Shown in pieces: positions 7,557 through 13,427 of a DNA stretch of 13,427 nucleotides. The stretch covers positions 1-13,427 of the forward strand of contig JAUQYT010000356.1 in NCBI GenBank assembly GCA_030587605.1, written 5' to 3'. The translations under genes and the position numbers were made by a program. The notes beneath the pieces were generated by a model that was not told where the DNA came from, searched no databases, and saw only the letters and a list, made by a program, of their open reading frames with translations. How positions within the stretch are numbered: the first letter of the stretch is position 1; the number at the start of each line of letters is the position of its first letter. This DNA is from Candidatus Njordarchaeum guaymasense. Its GTDB lineage: Archaea > Asgardarchaeota > Njordarchaeia > Njordarchaeales > Njordarchaeaceae.

Positions 7557-8294
7557 TTGGACGTTGTCGAGCAGGCTAGGAAGATAGTTGATGAAGCTCA
7601 GAAGAATGACGTCATTCTAAGAGCTGTAGGTGGCACAGCCATAGGGATGCGCTGCCCCAGCGCAAAACACCGGAGTCTGACGAGAGAATACGCTGACATA
7701 GACCTTGTTGGACTCAGAAAGCAAGACAAGGACATAAAGAAGGTATTGTCTGACATGGGATTCGAGCCGAACAAAAGGTTCAATGCCCTGCATGGAATGA
7801 AGAGACTGCAGTTCTGGGACACAAAGAGAAAAATCGACATTGACATCTTTCTCGATGTTTTCGAGATGTGCCACAAGTTAACGCTCAAGGATAGACTCAA
7901 ACTGGATCAGTACACTGTTTCCCTCGCTGACCTAATTATGACTAAGCTTCAGATCGTCGAACTCAATGACAAGGACATCAAAGACATCATCGTCATAGCA
8001 AAAGATCACGATCTCGGCAGCGAGAATAATGAACAGATAGACATCGACTACATTGCCAAATTGTGCTCAGAAGACTGGGGGCTATGGAAAACACTATCAA
8101 TGAACGCAAAGAAGATCACTGATATGATAGACAACTACGACCTTCAACCGGCAGAAAAGAAAACGGTAGTATCAAGACTGAAGACTTTTGTGAAGAAGCT
8201 TGAGGATCACCCAAAGTCACTTAGGTGGCGAATACGCTCGAAACTAGGCGAAAGCTCTAAGTGGTATGAGACCGTTGAAGAAGTCAAACGGTGA
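7557..8294 (+). CDS. Nucleotidyltransferase-fold protein, stand-alone paralogue
   Basis: A 245-residue protein with features of the polymerase-beta/AbiEii-like nucleotidyltransferase fold. A GG pair sits at 25-26 (RAVGGTAIGMR), the metal-binding D47-I-D49 lies in EYADIDLVG, and acidic IDID at 93-96 is the likely third-aspartate strand. A LADLIMTKLQIVELNDKD segment (123-140) resembles the helix after the core in AbiEii-type enzymes. The tail from 219 on (PKSLRWRIRSK, then KWYETVEEVKR at 235-245) is conserved with the neighbour, suggesting a functional C-terminus. It aligns ungapped with residues 180-424 of the next gene at about 62% identity by hand count. The only usable start is TTG at 7557, since a TGA lies in frame at 7548. 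No strong ribosome site is present, in contrast to the next gene. Whether it transfers a nucleotide to protein, RNA or a small molecule is unknown. Confidence 0.7.
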   Translation: MDVVEQARKIVDEAQKNDVILRAVGGTAIGMRCPSAKHRSLTREYADIDLVGLRKQDKDIKKVLSDMGFEPNKRFNALHGMKRLQFWDTKRKIDIDIFLDVFEMCHKLTLKDRLKLDQYTVSLADLIMTKLQIVELNDKDIKDIIVIAKDHDLGSENNEQIDIDYIAKLCSEDWGLWKTLSMNAKKITDMIDNYDLQPAEKKTVVSRLKTFVKKLEDHPKSLRWRIRSKLGESSKWYETVEEVKR

Positions 8295-8361
8295 AGAGTC
8301 GCCACCTGACTTCAAGTACTACAAGAGGGGCACACTCAAACTTGCCGCCTCATCAACATAA
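8266..8361 (+). CDS. Possible 31-residue overlapping micro-ORF
   Basis: An ATG inside the last codons of the nucleotidyltransferase gene opens a +1-frame reading frame that continues 67 bases past its stop. The product would be 31 residues (it contains SPPDFKYYKRGTLKLAAS). It is basic and has no recognised domain. The matching point in the paralogous gene has ACG-like sequence instead of ATG, so it is not part of the shared duplication. Support is only that the composition looks protein-like; chance is at least as likely. Confidence 0.15.
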   Translation: MRPLKKSNGEESPPDFKYYKRGTLKLAASST

Positions 8362-8376
8362 ACGATTTAAGTTTGA

Positions 8377-8576
8377 GAAAGAAAGTTACTAGTAGGAAAG
8401 GACGATAAGAAACATCATGAACTCATTGTTGACCAGCTCCGTCAAATTGGTTTGTCGTGATCGGAGACAGGAGCCACTCTGTCCCCTGGAAATGGGAAAC
8501 AAACATGAATACGTTAACAGAGTCCAACGAAATTCATATTAGGGAGGCGGAGGTACCGAAACTTGAGCTTGAGTAG
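8377..8576 (+). pseudogene. Possible frameshifted small ORF in the spacer before the Roadblock fusion gene
   Basis: Two abutting frames read like one short protein. Frame one runs from after a TGA at 8374-8376 and ends in KKHHELIVDQLRQIGLS with a TGA at 8458-8460. Frame two, one base back, continues from about 8454 with VVIGDRSHSVPWKWET and ends at the TAG at 8574-8576, overlapping the TTG start of the next gene by 14 bases. Joined by a single-base shift near 8452-8457, they would give about 65 residues, but no ATG, GTG or TTG opens the first part. Frame two alone could start at GTG 8457 or ATG 8505. It may be a decayed gene, a sequencing error, or chance. No family is recognised. Confidence 0.25.
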
Positions 8577-9837
8577 TCTGGCTGATGCCCTGAAGAAAGA
8601 GTTTGCAACTCTAGGTCTTCCCACAGTTCTAGAGATGGCAATAGTTTCAACCTCAGGAAGGGTGCTTTACTCTGATCTGAGCAAAGCCGTCATGGAAAGG
8701 ATTTCACCGCTCTACAACAACATGTTGCTCATGGGTCAACGTGACAACATGTCTCTGGCTTTGGACACAACTAAGACGATTATAGTTTCAAGGGTTTCCA
8801 ACAAAGCCATCTTGATCACTCTAACTGACAAGAAAATGGGGATCGTTCTCACTAAGATGGAAGGCGTGGCGAACAAGTTCGGGAGACTGCTGGACGAATT
8901 CATAGCTTCAGAAGAAGCAAAGCTCCAAGCTAGCACGCCCATCTCCGAAGCAGTGGTGGAAACGCCAATCGTTCCTCCACCCGAACCCGCGGTTCAAGAG
9001 GTTCAGCCACCTCCTGCTGTCGTTCCAGAGACTCCTGAGACTGTTACTGTTACTGTTCCTCCCGAACCTCAACCACCCGCACCCACTGCTCCTTCCGTTC
9101 CCGCAATTGTTAATGAAGCTATGATGATCATCGACGAGGCACGCAAGAAAGGTGTCACTCTTCGAGCATTGGGTGGAATGGGTGTGGCTATGCACTGCCC
9201 CAGTGCAAAACATATCGCTCTAGCTAGGGAGTACCCCGACATAGACCTTGCTGGGCATGCAAATGAAGGCAAGAGTATAAGGAAGGTTTTTGAGGGTTTA
9301 GAGTTTGAACCCGTTAAGAGGTTCAATGCGCTCCATGGGGCAAAAAGACTGAAATTCTTTGATACGAAAAACAACATTGACATCGATGTTTTTCTCGACG
9401 TTTTTGAGATGTGTCACAAACTAGACTTCAAGAAAACGCTGGGCTTAGATTCCTACACCATCCCTCTCGCTGACCTACTTATGACCAAACTTCAAATTGT
9501 TGAGCTCAATGAAAAGGACGTTCGAGACATCATAGCCATACTGATGGACCATGATGTTGGGAAAGGGCACCTTGAGAAAATCGATGTGGGGTACATTGCT
9601 GAACTCTGCGGAGACGACTGGGGGCTATGGAAAACACTTTCGCTTACTGCTCAGAAGATCGACGAACTGGTCGACGACTACGACCTCTCCAAGGAAGAGA
9701 AGAAGAGGGTTAAAGAAAGACTGGCCGACCTTCTAAAGAGGCTACAGGACCAGCCAAAATCGCTTAGGTGGCGAATGAGGTCCAAAATAGGCGAAGGTTC
9801 CAAGTGGTACGAAACCGTGGAAGAAGTGAAGCGGTGA
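8563..9837 (+). CDS. Roadblock/LC7-like domain fused to nucleotidyltransferase-fold domain
   Basis: A 424-residue fusion. Residues 1-115 match the Roadblock/LC7 (MglB-like) pattern: helix, EMAIVSTSGRVLYSDLS strands (24-40), a helix with NNMLLMG, then strand pairs TTKTIIVSRVSNKAILITLT (69-88) and a closing helix to 115. Such domains dimerise and bind or regulate small GTPases. Residues 125-180 are a Pro/Val/Glu-rich flexible linker containing three ACTGTT hexamers at 9040-9057. Residues 180-424 copy the preceding gene's nucleotidyltransferase domain, with GG at 204-205, D226-I-D228 and IDID at 272-275 all kept, as is the RWRMRSK...KWYETVEEVKR tail. The start is TTG, supported by GGAGG at 8549-8553 nine bases upstream. 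Roadblock domains anchored to a catalytic transferase are unusual, and a nucleotide-transfer role toward a GTPase is inferred only from this architecture. Domain calls rest on pattern, not a search. Confidence 0.72.
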   Translation: MSLSSLADALKKEFATLGLPTVLEMAIVSTSGRVLYSDLSKAVMERISPLYNNMLLMGQRDNMSLALDTTKTIIVSRVSNKAILITLTDKKMGIVLTKMEGVANKFGRLLDEFIASEEAKLQASTPISEAVVETPIVPPPEPAVQEVQPPPAVVPETPETVTVTVPPEPQPPAPTAPSVPAIVNEAMMIIDEARKKGVTLRALGGMGVAMHCPSAKHIALAREYPDIDLAGHANEGKSIRKVFEGLEFEPVKRFNALHGAKRLKFFDTKNNIDIDVFLDVFEMCHKLDFKKTLGLDSYTIPLADLLMTKLQIVELNEKDVRDIIAILMDHDVGKGHLEKIDVGYIAELCGDDWGLWKTLSLTAQKIDELVDDYDLSKEEKKRVKERLADLLKRLQDQPKSLRWRMRSKIGEGSKWYETVEEVKR

Positions 9838-9865
9838 AATATTAACAAGGGTTCGACGCAAAAAG

Positions 9866-9873
9866 CTTATATT
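9866..9873 (+). promoter_or_regulatory. TATA box for the APC permease
   Basis: CTTATATT preceded by an A-rich stretch (GCAAAAAG, a plausible BRE) fits an archaeal promoter. The expected start, about 25 bases on, would fall near 9893-9898, leaving a leader of about 30 bases that carries the GGGAGGA ribosome site at 9910-9916. Confidence 0.6.
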
Positions 9874-9926
9874 GCAGCCCAGAGATATGATACACGCAAA
9901 CTGGAAGATGGGAGGACAATAGAGGG

Positions 9927-11720
9927 ATGTCAAAAGGAAAGGCAAAGGTGCCTTTTGCGAGAGAAGCAACCGGACTAGTTCGTGAGATCGGCGGGTTCAC
10001 AGCACTGGCAATGGTCATGAGCGCGGTCATTGGTGCAGGGATCAACGGTTTCGCCGTCCAAGCTTATGGATATAGTGCGACTGGCAACGACGTAAGTCCA
10101 CTGCTAATGGTTTTCCTAGTTGCTATACCATTCGGTGCCTCAGCGATTTGCCTAGGTATAATGTCTTCCGCTATGCCTAGATCTGGTGGACCTTATGTAA
10201 TTATAAGTAGGGCAGTGAGTCCAATCACAGGTTACTTGGCCACCTGGGGATCATGGGTTTCAATCGCTCTATCAGTAGGGCTGCTCGCCCAGTATGACAT
10301 ATACTTCTGGGGAACCAGCTTGAGAGTAGCAGGTGCGGTAATGAATATGGATAGCCTTACGAGCTTGGGGGTAATGTTCCAGGATATATGGCCGTCAATT
10401 TGGCTTGGCGTTATCTTGGTGGTTATCATAACCTTGTTTGCAGCGTTGGGTACACGTATTACAGGGAGAGTAGTGCAGATACTTTTCATTATCCCGCTCA
10501 TTGGAACCCTGATTACGATAGGCATCTTCTTGGGACACAACGCTACTCAGTTCCCAGCGTACTGGGACGCAGTGTTCGCTTCAATACCGGGAGGATCCTA
10601 CGGCGACATCTATGCTGCGTCAGTGCCTTACACACCTAGTCTTATCGCAAGTTTTGCAGCACTTCCAGGGATAATCTTCGCATACACGGCGTACTATTCT
10701 TCATCCTACGTTGGAGGAGAAGTCAAGAACCCGAAGAGAAACATGGTTAGGTCAACTATCCTCGGCATGTTCTTCATAATACTCATATTCGTGCTCTACA
10801 CAGGGGGGTTGGCTAACGCTGTCGGCGAAAGGTTCCTCTACGGGTACGCGACGTACGGTGCTGGTGTCATTGGGGCTCCCGCGATTCTACCGCTGTTCGC
10901 AGCAGTCTACGCGTATTCGATACCTTGGCTGTCTATATTCATAGCCGTCACAGGAGCCTTGTGGCTCTTGAACGACTTGCCGCCATTCTATTACGTTGCA
11001 ACAAGAACAACGTTCGCTTGGGCATTTGACCGCCAGTTCCCACAGAAGTTCGCTGACGTCAATGAAAGGTTCCATAGCCCAATCTGGTCTGTAGTTCTAG
11101 TGTTCGTTCTAGCCGTGCCCGCGGTGTTCTTGAGCGCGTTGACTCTTCTGGGTTCATTGTTCTACATAACGTTCATCGACTGCTTCACATACCTGTTTAT
11201 CTGCGTTGCAGGATTGACCTTCGCCAAGCGATTCAAGTCCGCGTACGATAAGGGCGCCAAGTATGACAAGACGATGAGCACCAGAGACTTCCTGGGAGTC
11301 GGCTTCCTGTTGTCTCTGCTGACACTTGTGTTTGGTCTAGTGTTAACAATCACTTCAGCGACCTACTTGTTCTTAGGATTGCTCTGCTTGGCTGTCGGTG
11401 GAATCGCGATGATTCTGCTGATTGCTACTGCGTCGATGAGAGAAGAAAAGGACCAAGAGAAACAGGTCACTGTCTCTGCGCTGAGTGTCTTTGGTTGGGT
11501 TGGCATTGTTAGTTGGCTACTCATGCTCGCGGCAATGATGTACTACATGTACACGCTTGACCCTCTCTGGTACGGCATACCAGATCTGCCATTGTGGGAG
11601 ACAGCCATGATCTTGGTCACGTTCGCAGTAGGAGCCCTGATATACTTGTTCTACAAGTGGAGAAACAAGAGACAAGGCATTAGCGTCAGTGAGATCTATG
11701 GTGAGATCCCGCCAGAATAA
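9927..11720 (+). CDS. APC-family amino acid/polyamine permease
   Basis: A 597-residue integral membrane protein of the amino acid-polyamine-organocation superfamily, expected to import an amino acid or related amine by ion-coupled transport or exchange. I count about 14 hydrophobic segments, at roughly 24-46, 58-80, 103-126, 157-174, 185-204, 236-258, 276-296, 318-345, 385-404, 408-431, 457-478, 482-500, 521-541 and 558-577. Diagnostic motifs are the unwound first helix with GAGIN at 36-40, SGGPYVIISRAVSP at 86-99, and FAYTAYYSSSYVGGEVKNPKR at 251-271, the usual loop before TM7 (EVKNPKRN). A charged cytoplasmic loop lies at 503-515. The substrate is not deducible. A ribosome site GGGAGGA at 9910-9916 and its own TATA box support the ATG at 9927. 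The gene is 89 bases from the Roadblock fusion; co-regulation with it is not shown. Confidence 0.88.
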   Translation: MSKGKAKVPFAREATGLVREIGGFTALAMVMSAVIGAGINGFAVQAYGYSATGNDVSPLLMVFLVAIPFGASAICLGIMSSAMPRSGGPYVIISRAVSPITGYLATWGSWVSIALSVGLLAQYDIYFWGTSLRVAGAVMNMDSLTSLGVMFQDIWPSIWLGVILVVIITLFAALGTRITGRVVQILFIIPLIGTLITIGIFLGHNATQFPAYWDAVFASIPGGSYGDIYAASVPYTPSLIASFAALPGIIFAYTAYYSSSYVGGEVKNPKRNMVRSTILGMFFIILIFVLYTGGLANAVGERFLYGYATYGAGVIGAPAILPLFAAVYAYSIPWLSIFIAVTGALWLLNDLPPFYYVATRTTFAWAFDRQFPQKFADVNERFHSPIWSVVLVFVLAVPAVFLSALTLLGSLFYITFIDCFTYLFICVAGLTFAKRFKSAYDKGAKYDKTMSTRDFLGVGFLLSLLTLVFGLVLTITSATYLFLGLLCLAVGGIAMILLIATASMREEKDQEKQVTVSALSVFGWVGIVSWLLMLAAMMYYMYTLDPLWYGIPDLPLWETAMILVTFAVGALIYLFYKWRNKRQGISVSEIYGEIPPE

Positions 11721-11756
11721 GAGAACACACACAGAATAGGAGAACTTCAAACTTCC

Positions 11757-11770
11757 ACCTTCTTTTTTAT
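11757..11770 (+). terminator. Oligo-T terminator after the permease
   Basis: A pyrimidine-rich run with six consecutive T at 11763-11768, about 45 bases past the permease stop, fits archaeal intrinsic termination, which needs a T-tract but no hairpin. The AT-rich stretch could instead belong to the promoter of the following gene. Confidence 0.4.
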
Positions 11771-11825
11771 TTGCGAAAAGATATTCGAGTATAGTCCTCC
11801 GACAGAATCTAGCCGGGTTGGTGGA

Positions 11826-12311
11826 GTGGAGTTATTGAAGATAGACGAATACATCGCCAAGGTAGAAAAGAAGATCAATAAGAAAGGCTCGATATTGAGT
11901 TCATGGTACTCCTTTTCCAAGGGTGCGAAAGTTGGTGACGTGAAAGCTGATCTTCTCGTAAGGGGAAACATGTATGTCAAGGGTTTTGTGATTTCAAGAA
12001 TGTTTTCTTGGCTCGGGCCGAGATGGGAGACCCTCGCCGTAGTATTCTCTCATAGGGGACAAGATAAAGCGTCAACACAGCAGTTGACGAAACTAATAAC
12101 GAGTACTGAGCGATACATGTCTGCGAACGACATCAAATGGTCTTGGCTAGCATATGTGTCTGAGAGGGGCTTCGAAGATGAAGTCGTAGAGTTTGTAAGG
12201 GCTAGGTTAAAGAGAGAAATTGGAATATGGTTGGTGGATCTTCCTTCAAAAGAATTCACCTGCAATGATGTACTTGTCAACAAATACGGGAAGAGAGTTT
12301 TCAAGCCGTAA
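11826..12311 (+). CDS. Uncharacterised 161-residue protein
   Basis: I do not recognise this family. The product is soluble and basic, with no signal peptide or membrane helix. An N-terminal charged helix (about 3-22) is followed by alternating strands, including VKADLLVRGNMYVKGFVISR (39-58) and ETLAVVFSH (68-76). After these come a helix with ERYMSANDIKWSWLAYVS and a C-terminal strand IGIWLVDLPSKEF. The strand-helix rhythm and acidic/Lys residues on adjacent strands faintly recall restriction-endonuclease-like nucleases, but I cannot place a definite D-(E/D)-x-K site. Start is GTG at 11826, with only a weak GGTGGAG upstream; a TTG three codons later is possible. It stands alone between the permease and the nitroreductase, with an oligo-T tract just after its stop. 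Codon use looks like its neighbours, so it is probably genuine. Confidence 0.6.
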   Translation: MELLKIDEYIAKVEKKINKKGSILSSWYSFSKGAKVGDVKADLLVRGNMYVKGFVISRMFSWLGPRWETLAVVFSHRGQDKASTQQLTKLITSTERYMSANDIKWSWLAYVSERGFEDEVVEFVRARLKREIGIWLVDLPSKEFTCNDVLVNKYGKRVFKP

Positions 12312-12443
12312 AGTGCCTTGTTTTTTCCTCGAACATCTTGATGCGTTTAGCCAAGTCGTTTTCGTGAAGCTTTACCGCGACTCATCGTACTCACATCCAA
12401 CTTCTTTAAACTTTTCCAACAATCCTAGAGAATTCCATACCAA
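12301..12443 (-). pseudogene. Possible frameshifted micro-gene, convergent with the 161-residue protein gene
   Basis: On the minus strand, a TTG at 12443 opens 23 codons (LGLLEKFKEVGCEYDESR) to a TAA at 12374-12372. The frame one base back then carries VKLHENDLAKRIKMFEEKTR to a TGA at 12303-12301. Adding a single base near 12375 would join them into about 47 residues of charged, helical-looking sequence. A TATA-like GATATAAG read leftward (12473-12466) sits about 26 bases before the TTG, as in leaderless archaeal genes. The purine-rich strand makes Lys/Glu-rich frames likely by chance, so this is weakly supported. No family is recognised. Confidence 0.22.
12317..12328 (+). terminator. Oligo-T terminator after the 161-residue protein gene
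   Basis: Six T at 12321-12326, within ten bases of the stop codon and followed by CC, fit an archaeal T-tract terminator. Confidence 0.45.
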
Positions 12444-12464
12444 TAGAACCCTTCATTGACTTTC

Positions 12465-12474
12465 GCTTATATCA
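12465..12474 (+). promoter_or_regulatory. TATA-like element upstream of the nitroreductase
   Basis: CGCTTATATC resembles the permease TATA box (GCTTATATT). Transcription would begin near 12495, leaving a leader of about 50 bases with the AGGAGG site. A second AT-rich candidate (TTTTAAGTAG, about 12486-12495) is equally possible. Read leftward, the same element could serve the possible micro-gene. Confidence 0.4.
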
Positions 12475-12546
12475 AAGAGACATTCTTTTAAGTAGATATT
12501 ATTTGACATCTAGTATTGCTATTTCGCTTCAAGGAGGGATATTTCG

Positions 12547-13104
12547 TTGGATGTGAAGCAAGCAATACGAGAAAGAAGAGCTTACCGCTCGCTGGATCCC
12601 GTGCAAATAACGGAAGACTTAATCAAAGACTTGGCTGAATGCGCGCGGTTGGCGCCATCCTGCAATAACAACCAACCGTGGAGATTTGTTTTCGTACACG
12701 ATCCCGATGTCCTACAGCAATTACATTCCACCTTCCCAAGAGGCAATAAATGGATGGAAGCCTCATCGATGATCATAGCGGTGTTCAGCAATAGGAATCT
12801 AGATTGTATTATTGGAGACAGAATATACTACTTGTTCGATACTGGTATGGCAACGGCCTTTCTCATATTAAGAGCAACCGAATTGGGGCTTGTGGCACAT
12901 CCAGTAGCTGGATACGATGAGGCAAAAGTAAAACAGATACTTAAGATCCCCGATGACATGACAGTCATAACCCTGGTTAACATCGGAAAACATTCAAGTT
13001 CCATAAGCGCCGTCCTCTCAGAAAAACAAGTGCTAGGAGAGAAGCAAAGACCCGAAAGGTTGCCATTAGAGAAGTTTGCCTACATTAACAGCTATAAGAA
13101 GTGA
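12547..13104 (+). CDS. Nitroreductase-family flavoprotein
   Basis: A 185-residue FMN-dependent oxidoreductase of the nitroreductase superfamily, normally a cytoplasmic homodimer using NAD(P)H. The N-terminal AIRERRAYRSLDP (6-18) is the phosphate-gripping RR-x-x-R block. ARLAPSCNNNQPWRFVFVHD near 33-52 is the second FMN-contacting block, and a helix followed by ELGLVAHPVAGYDEAKVKQIL is the third, with Gly and His/Pro placed as in the family. The length is near the family's lower end and the C-terminal tail is polar. The physiological acceptor is unknown; members reduce nitroaromatics, quinones, enals or flavin, or cleave rings. The start is TTG at 12547, supported by AGGAGG at 12532-12537 nine bases upstream. 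A short ATCAGGGAA tandem repeat begins at its stop codon. No partner gene is evident. Confidence 0.85.
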   Translation: MDVKQAIRERRAYRSLDPVQITEDLIKDLAECARLAPSCNNNQPWRFVFVHDPDVLQQLHSTFPRGNKWMEASSMIIAVFSNRNLDCIIGDRIYYLFDTGMATAFLILRATELGLVAHPVAGYDEAKVKQILKIPDDMTVITLVNIGKHSSSISAVLSEKQVLGEKQRPERLPLEKFAYINSYKK

Positions 13105-13130
13105 TCAGGGAAATCAGGGAAATCAGAGAA
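13104..13130. repeat. Short tandem repeat, 9-base unit, three copies
   Basis: ATCAGGGAA occurs twice in perfect register at 13104-13121, then once with one change (ATCAGAGAA, 13122-13130). A decayed fourth unit, beginning ATCGAAAC, follows. It starts on the last base of the nitroreductase stop codon. Confidence 0.8.
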
Positions 13131-13141
13131 ATCGAAACAAG

Positions 13142-13198
13142 AGAAAAAGGTGAGAACTTTCCGTTAGATCTGCCCTCAAGCGAATCGGAGGTTCACCT
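13142..13198 (-). terminator. Likely terminator of the leftward GMP synthase gene
   Basis: Read leftward, AAGGTGA (13198-13192) can pair with TCACCTT (13153-13147) around a 38-base loop, and the 3' arm runs into a T5 tract and TCTC. The loop is long, so the T-tract may be the operative part. Confidence 0.45.
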
Positions 13199-13268
13199 TG
13201 TCCTTAGGCGAGATCGACACTACTGTATCCAAGACCTTAATCGCATAGCTATGAACGATTGCTGCAAC

Positions 13269-13427
13269 TCAAACTGCTTCCATCGTCGACGGCGGCTTTC
13301 TTGTGATGCCGTACGTTACGCTAACAACGCCTGGGACCTCGCTCGTTATTCTATCAGCAAGTCTCTCCAGTGTCTTGAAATCGAGATCTGTTGGCGTCGC
13401 GGTCACTGCGTCAACACTCTCCCAGCA
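13269..13427 (-). CDS. guaA: GMP synthase (glutamine-hydrolysing), C-terminal end, cut by window edge
   Basis: The last 52 residues of GMP synthase, which converts XMP to GMP with ATP and ammonia. The visible part is the C-terminal dimerisation domain. It begins WESVDAVTATPTDL and continues through a helix with RLADRITSEVPGVVSVTY to GITRKPPSTMEAV and TGA. This matches the family ending (RAVE.RD.MTA..., NRI.NEV.GVNRVVYDI..KPPATIEWE). The variable final residues and Ser-Thr-Met in place of Ala-Thr-Ile are conservative. The gene reads leftward and its start lies outside the window. In archaea this domain is often on a separate ATPase subunit (GuaAb), so a two-subunit arrangement is possible. The frame stays open for 30 codons after the TGA. 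Confidence 0.85.
   Translation of the reverse strand, partial: CWESVDAVTATPTDLDFKTLERLADRITSEVPGVVSVTYGITRKPPSTMEAV

Noticed and set aside
9040..9057. ACTGTT hexamer triplet as a regulatory repeat
   Set aside because: It lies in frame within the low-complexity Pro/Val/Thr linker and simply encodes alternating Thr-Val.
7557..9837. Long direct repeat as a mobile element or recombination site
   Set aside because: The similarity follows codon structure and encoded protein, with no terminal inverted repeats or target duplication, so it is a gene duplication.
13140..13268. Possible tRNA suggested by GGTTC near 13190
   Set aside because: No acceptor stem, anticodon arm or CCA-proximal pairing could be assembled; the pairing present is better read as a terminator on the minus strand.

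Overview
The window looks like genomic DNA of an uncultured anaerobic archaeon, most plausibly a Bathyarchaeia-like or other Thermoproteota lineage. That placement is inferred from four things: a fused sulfopyruvate decarboxylase of methanogen ComD/ComE type, a high-molecular-weight rubredoxin, a Roadblock-type domain, and TATA-like promoters with oligo-T terminators. Shine-Dalgarno sites are common, and TTG or GTG starts are frequent. I see no rRNA, tRNA, CRISPR array or insertion sequence. No gene-free gap exceeds 300 bases.

Left part (1-3530): a fused sulfopyruvate decarboxylase and a signal-less NMT1/SsuA-fold binding protein run rightward. They converge on a leftward MoaD/ThiS sulfur-carrier gene. 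This is divergent from a flavin reductase-rubredoxin fusion that ends in a hairpin terminator. Together these suggest sulfonate or sulfur chemistry with a redox partner, but no complete pathway is visible.

Middle (3568-6255): two leftward genes, a radical SAM enzyme and an acetolactate-synthase-like ThDP enzyme with no regulatory subunit beside it.

Centre-right (6521-9837): the most unusual block. A calcineurin-like metallophosphoesterase is followed by a nucleotidyltransferase-like protein. Next comes a second, larger protein in which a close copy of that nucleotidyltransferase is joined by a proline-rich linker to an N-terminal Roadblock/LC7-like domain. The two copies align without gaps over 245 residues, with about 153 identities by hand count. 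The 268-base spacer between them holds broken or tiny reading frames. A nucleotide-transfer system aimed at a small GTPase or its partners is an attractive but untested reading.

Right part (9927-13427): a 14-segment APC-type permease with a clear promoter, an unrecognised 161-residue protein, a nitroreductase-family flavoprotein, and the C-terminal end of a leftward GMP synthase cut by the window edge. A possible frameshifted leftward micro-gene lies between the 161-residue protein and the nitroreductase.
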